From Alphaproteobacteria bacterium (GTDB lineage: Bacteria; Pseudomonadota; Alphaproteobacteria; ATCC43930; CGMCC-115725), in the NCBI GenBank assembly GCA_005888515.1, contig VAZR01000104.1:1-6430 (forward strand): a stretch of DNA of 6,430 nucleotides, written 5' to 3'. Positions 6,385 to 6,430 of the stretch are shown piece after piece. Each line of letters opens with the position of its first letter. Within the stretch, counting starts at the first letter, position 1. Made by a program: the position numbers and the translations under genes. The notes beneath the pieces were generated by a model. The model saw nothing but the letters and a program-made list of their open reading frames with translations, ran no database searches and had not been told where the DNA came from.

Positions 6385-6430
6385 ACTGCCGCGTGTGCAT
6401 CGGCGGCGAACACGGTCGGAGACACGGCCG

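Overview
The window reads as a piece of a GC-rich alphaproteobacterial chromosome. Codon use, the secreted acid-phosphatase-type enzyme and the amidohydrolase look most like Rhizobiales (Bradyrhizobium/Rhodopseudomonas-like), but this is an impression from the protein sequences, not a database result. Coding density is very high: five genes fill almost the whole window, and no tRNA, rRNA, insertion sequence or CRISPR array is visible.

Positions 1-3716 (+ strand) hold the end of a gene cluster: a class I methyltransferase cut off at its 5' end by the window edge, an RmlD-like NAD(P)-binding sugar-nucleotide reductase/epimerase homologue that overlaps it by 4 bases (ATGA), and, 27 bases further on, a 681-residue protein whose N-terminal third looks like a nucleotide-sugar glycosyltransferase fold. 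Together they suggest a cassette that makes or decorates a surface glycan. Two points stand out. The RmlD-like protein has lost both the Tyr and the Lys of the YxxxK catalytic pair. The large protein is not one I can assign to a named family. The first two genes are clearly lower in GC (about 55% in the stretches I counted) than the last two (about 65%), which fits a variable, possibly transferred, polysaccharide region next to older chromosome.

Positions 3718-4794 (- strand) hold an amidohydrolase-2 (ACMSD/resorcylate decarboxylase-like) metalloenzyme. It converges on the large gene with a single base between the two stop codons. Its start faces away from the last gene across a 153-base divergent intergenic region.

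Positions 4948-6318 (+ strand) hold a secreted phosphoesterase of the acid phosphatase (AcpA)/phospholipase C family with a Sec signal peptide. The intergenic region carries an 18-base sequence resembling a PhoB box, correctly oriented and spaced to drive this gene, so phosphate-starvation control is a plausible prediction. The remaining 112 bases (6319-6430) contain a strong GC-rich hairpin and no gene that I can support.
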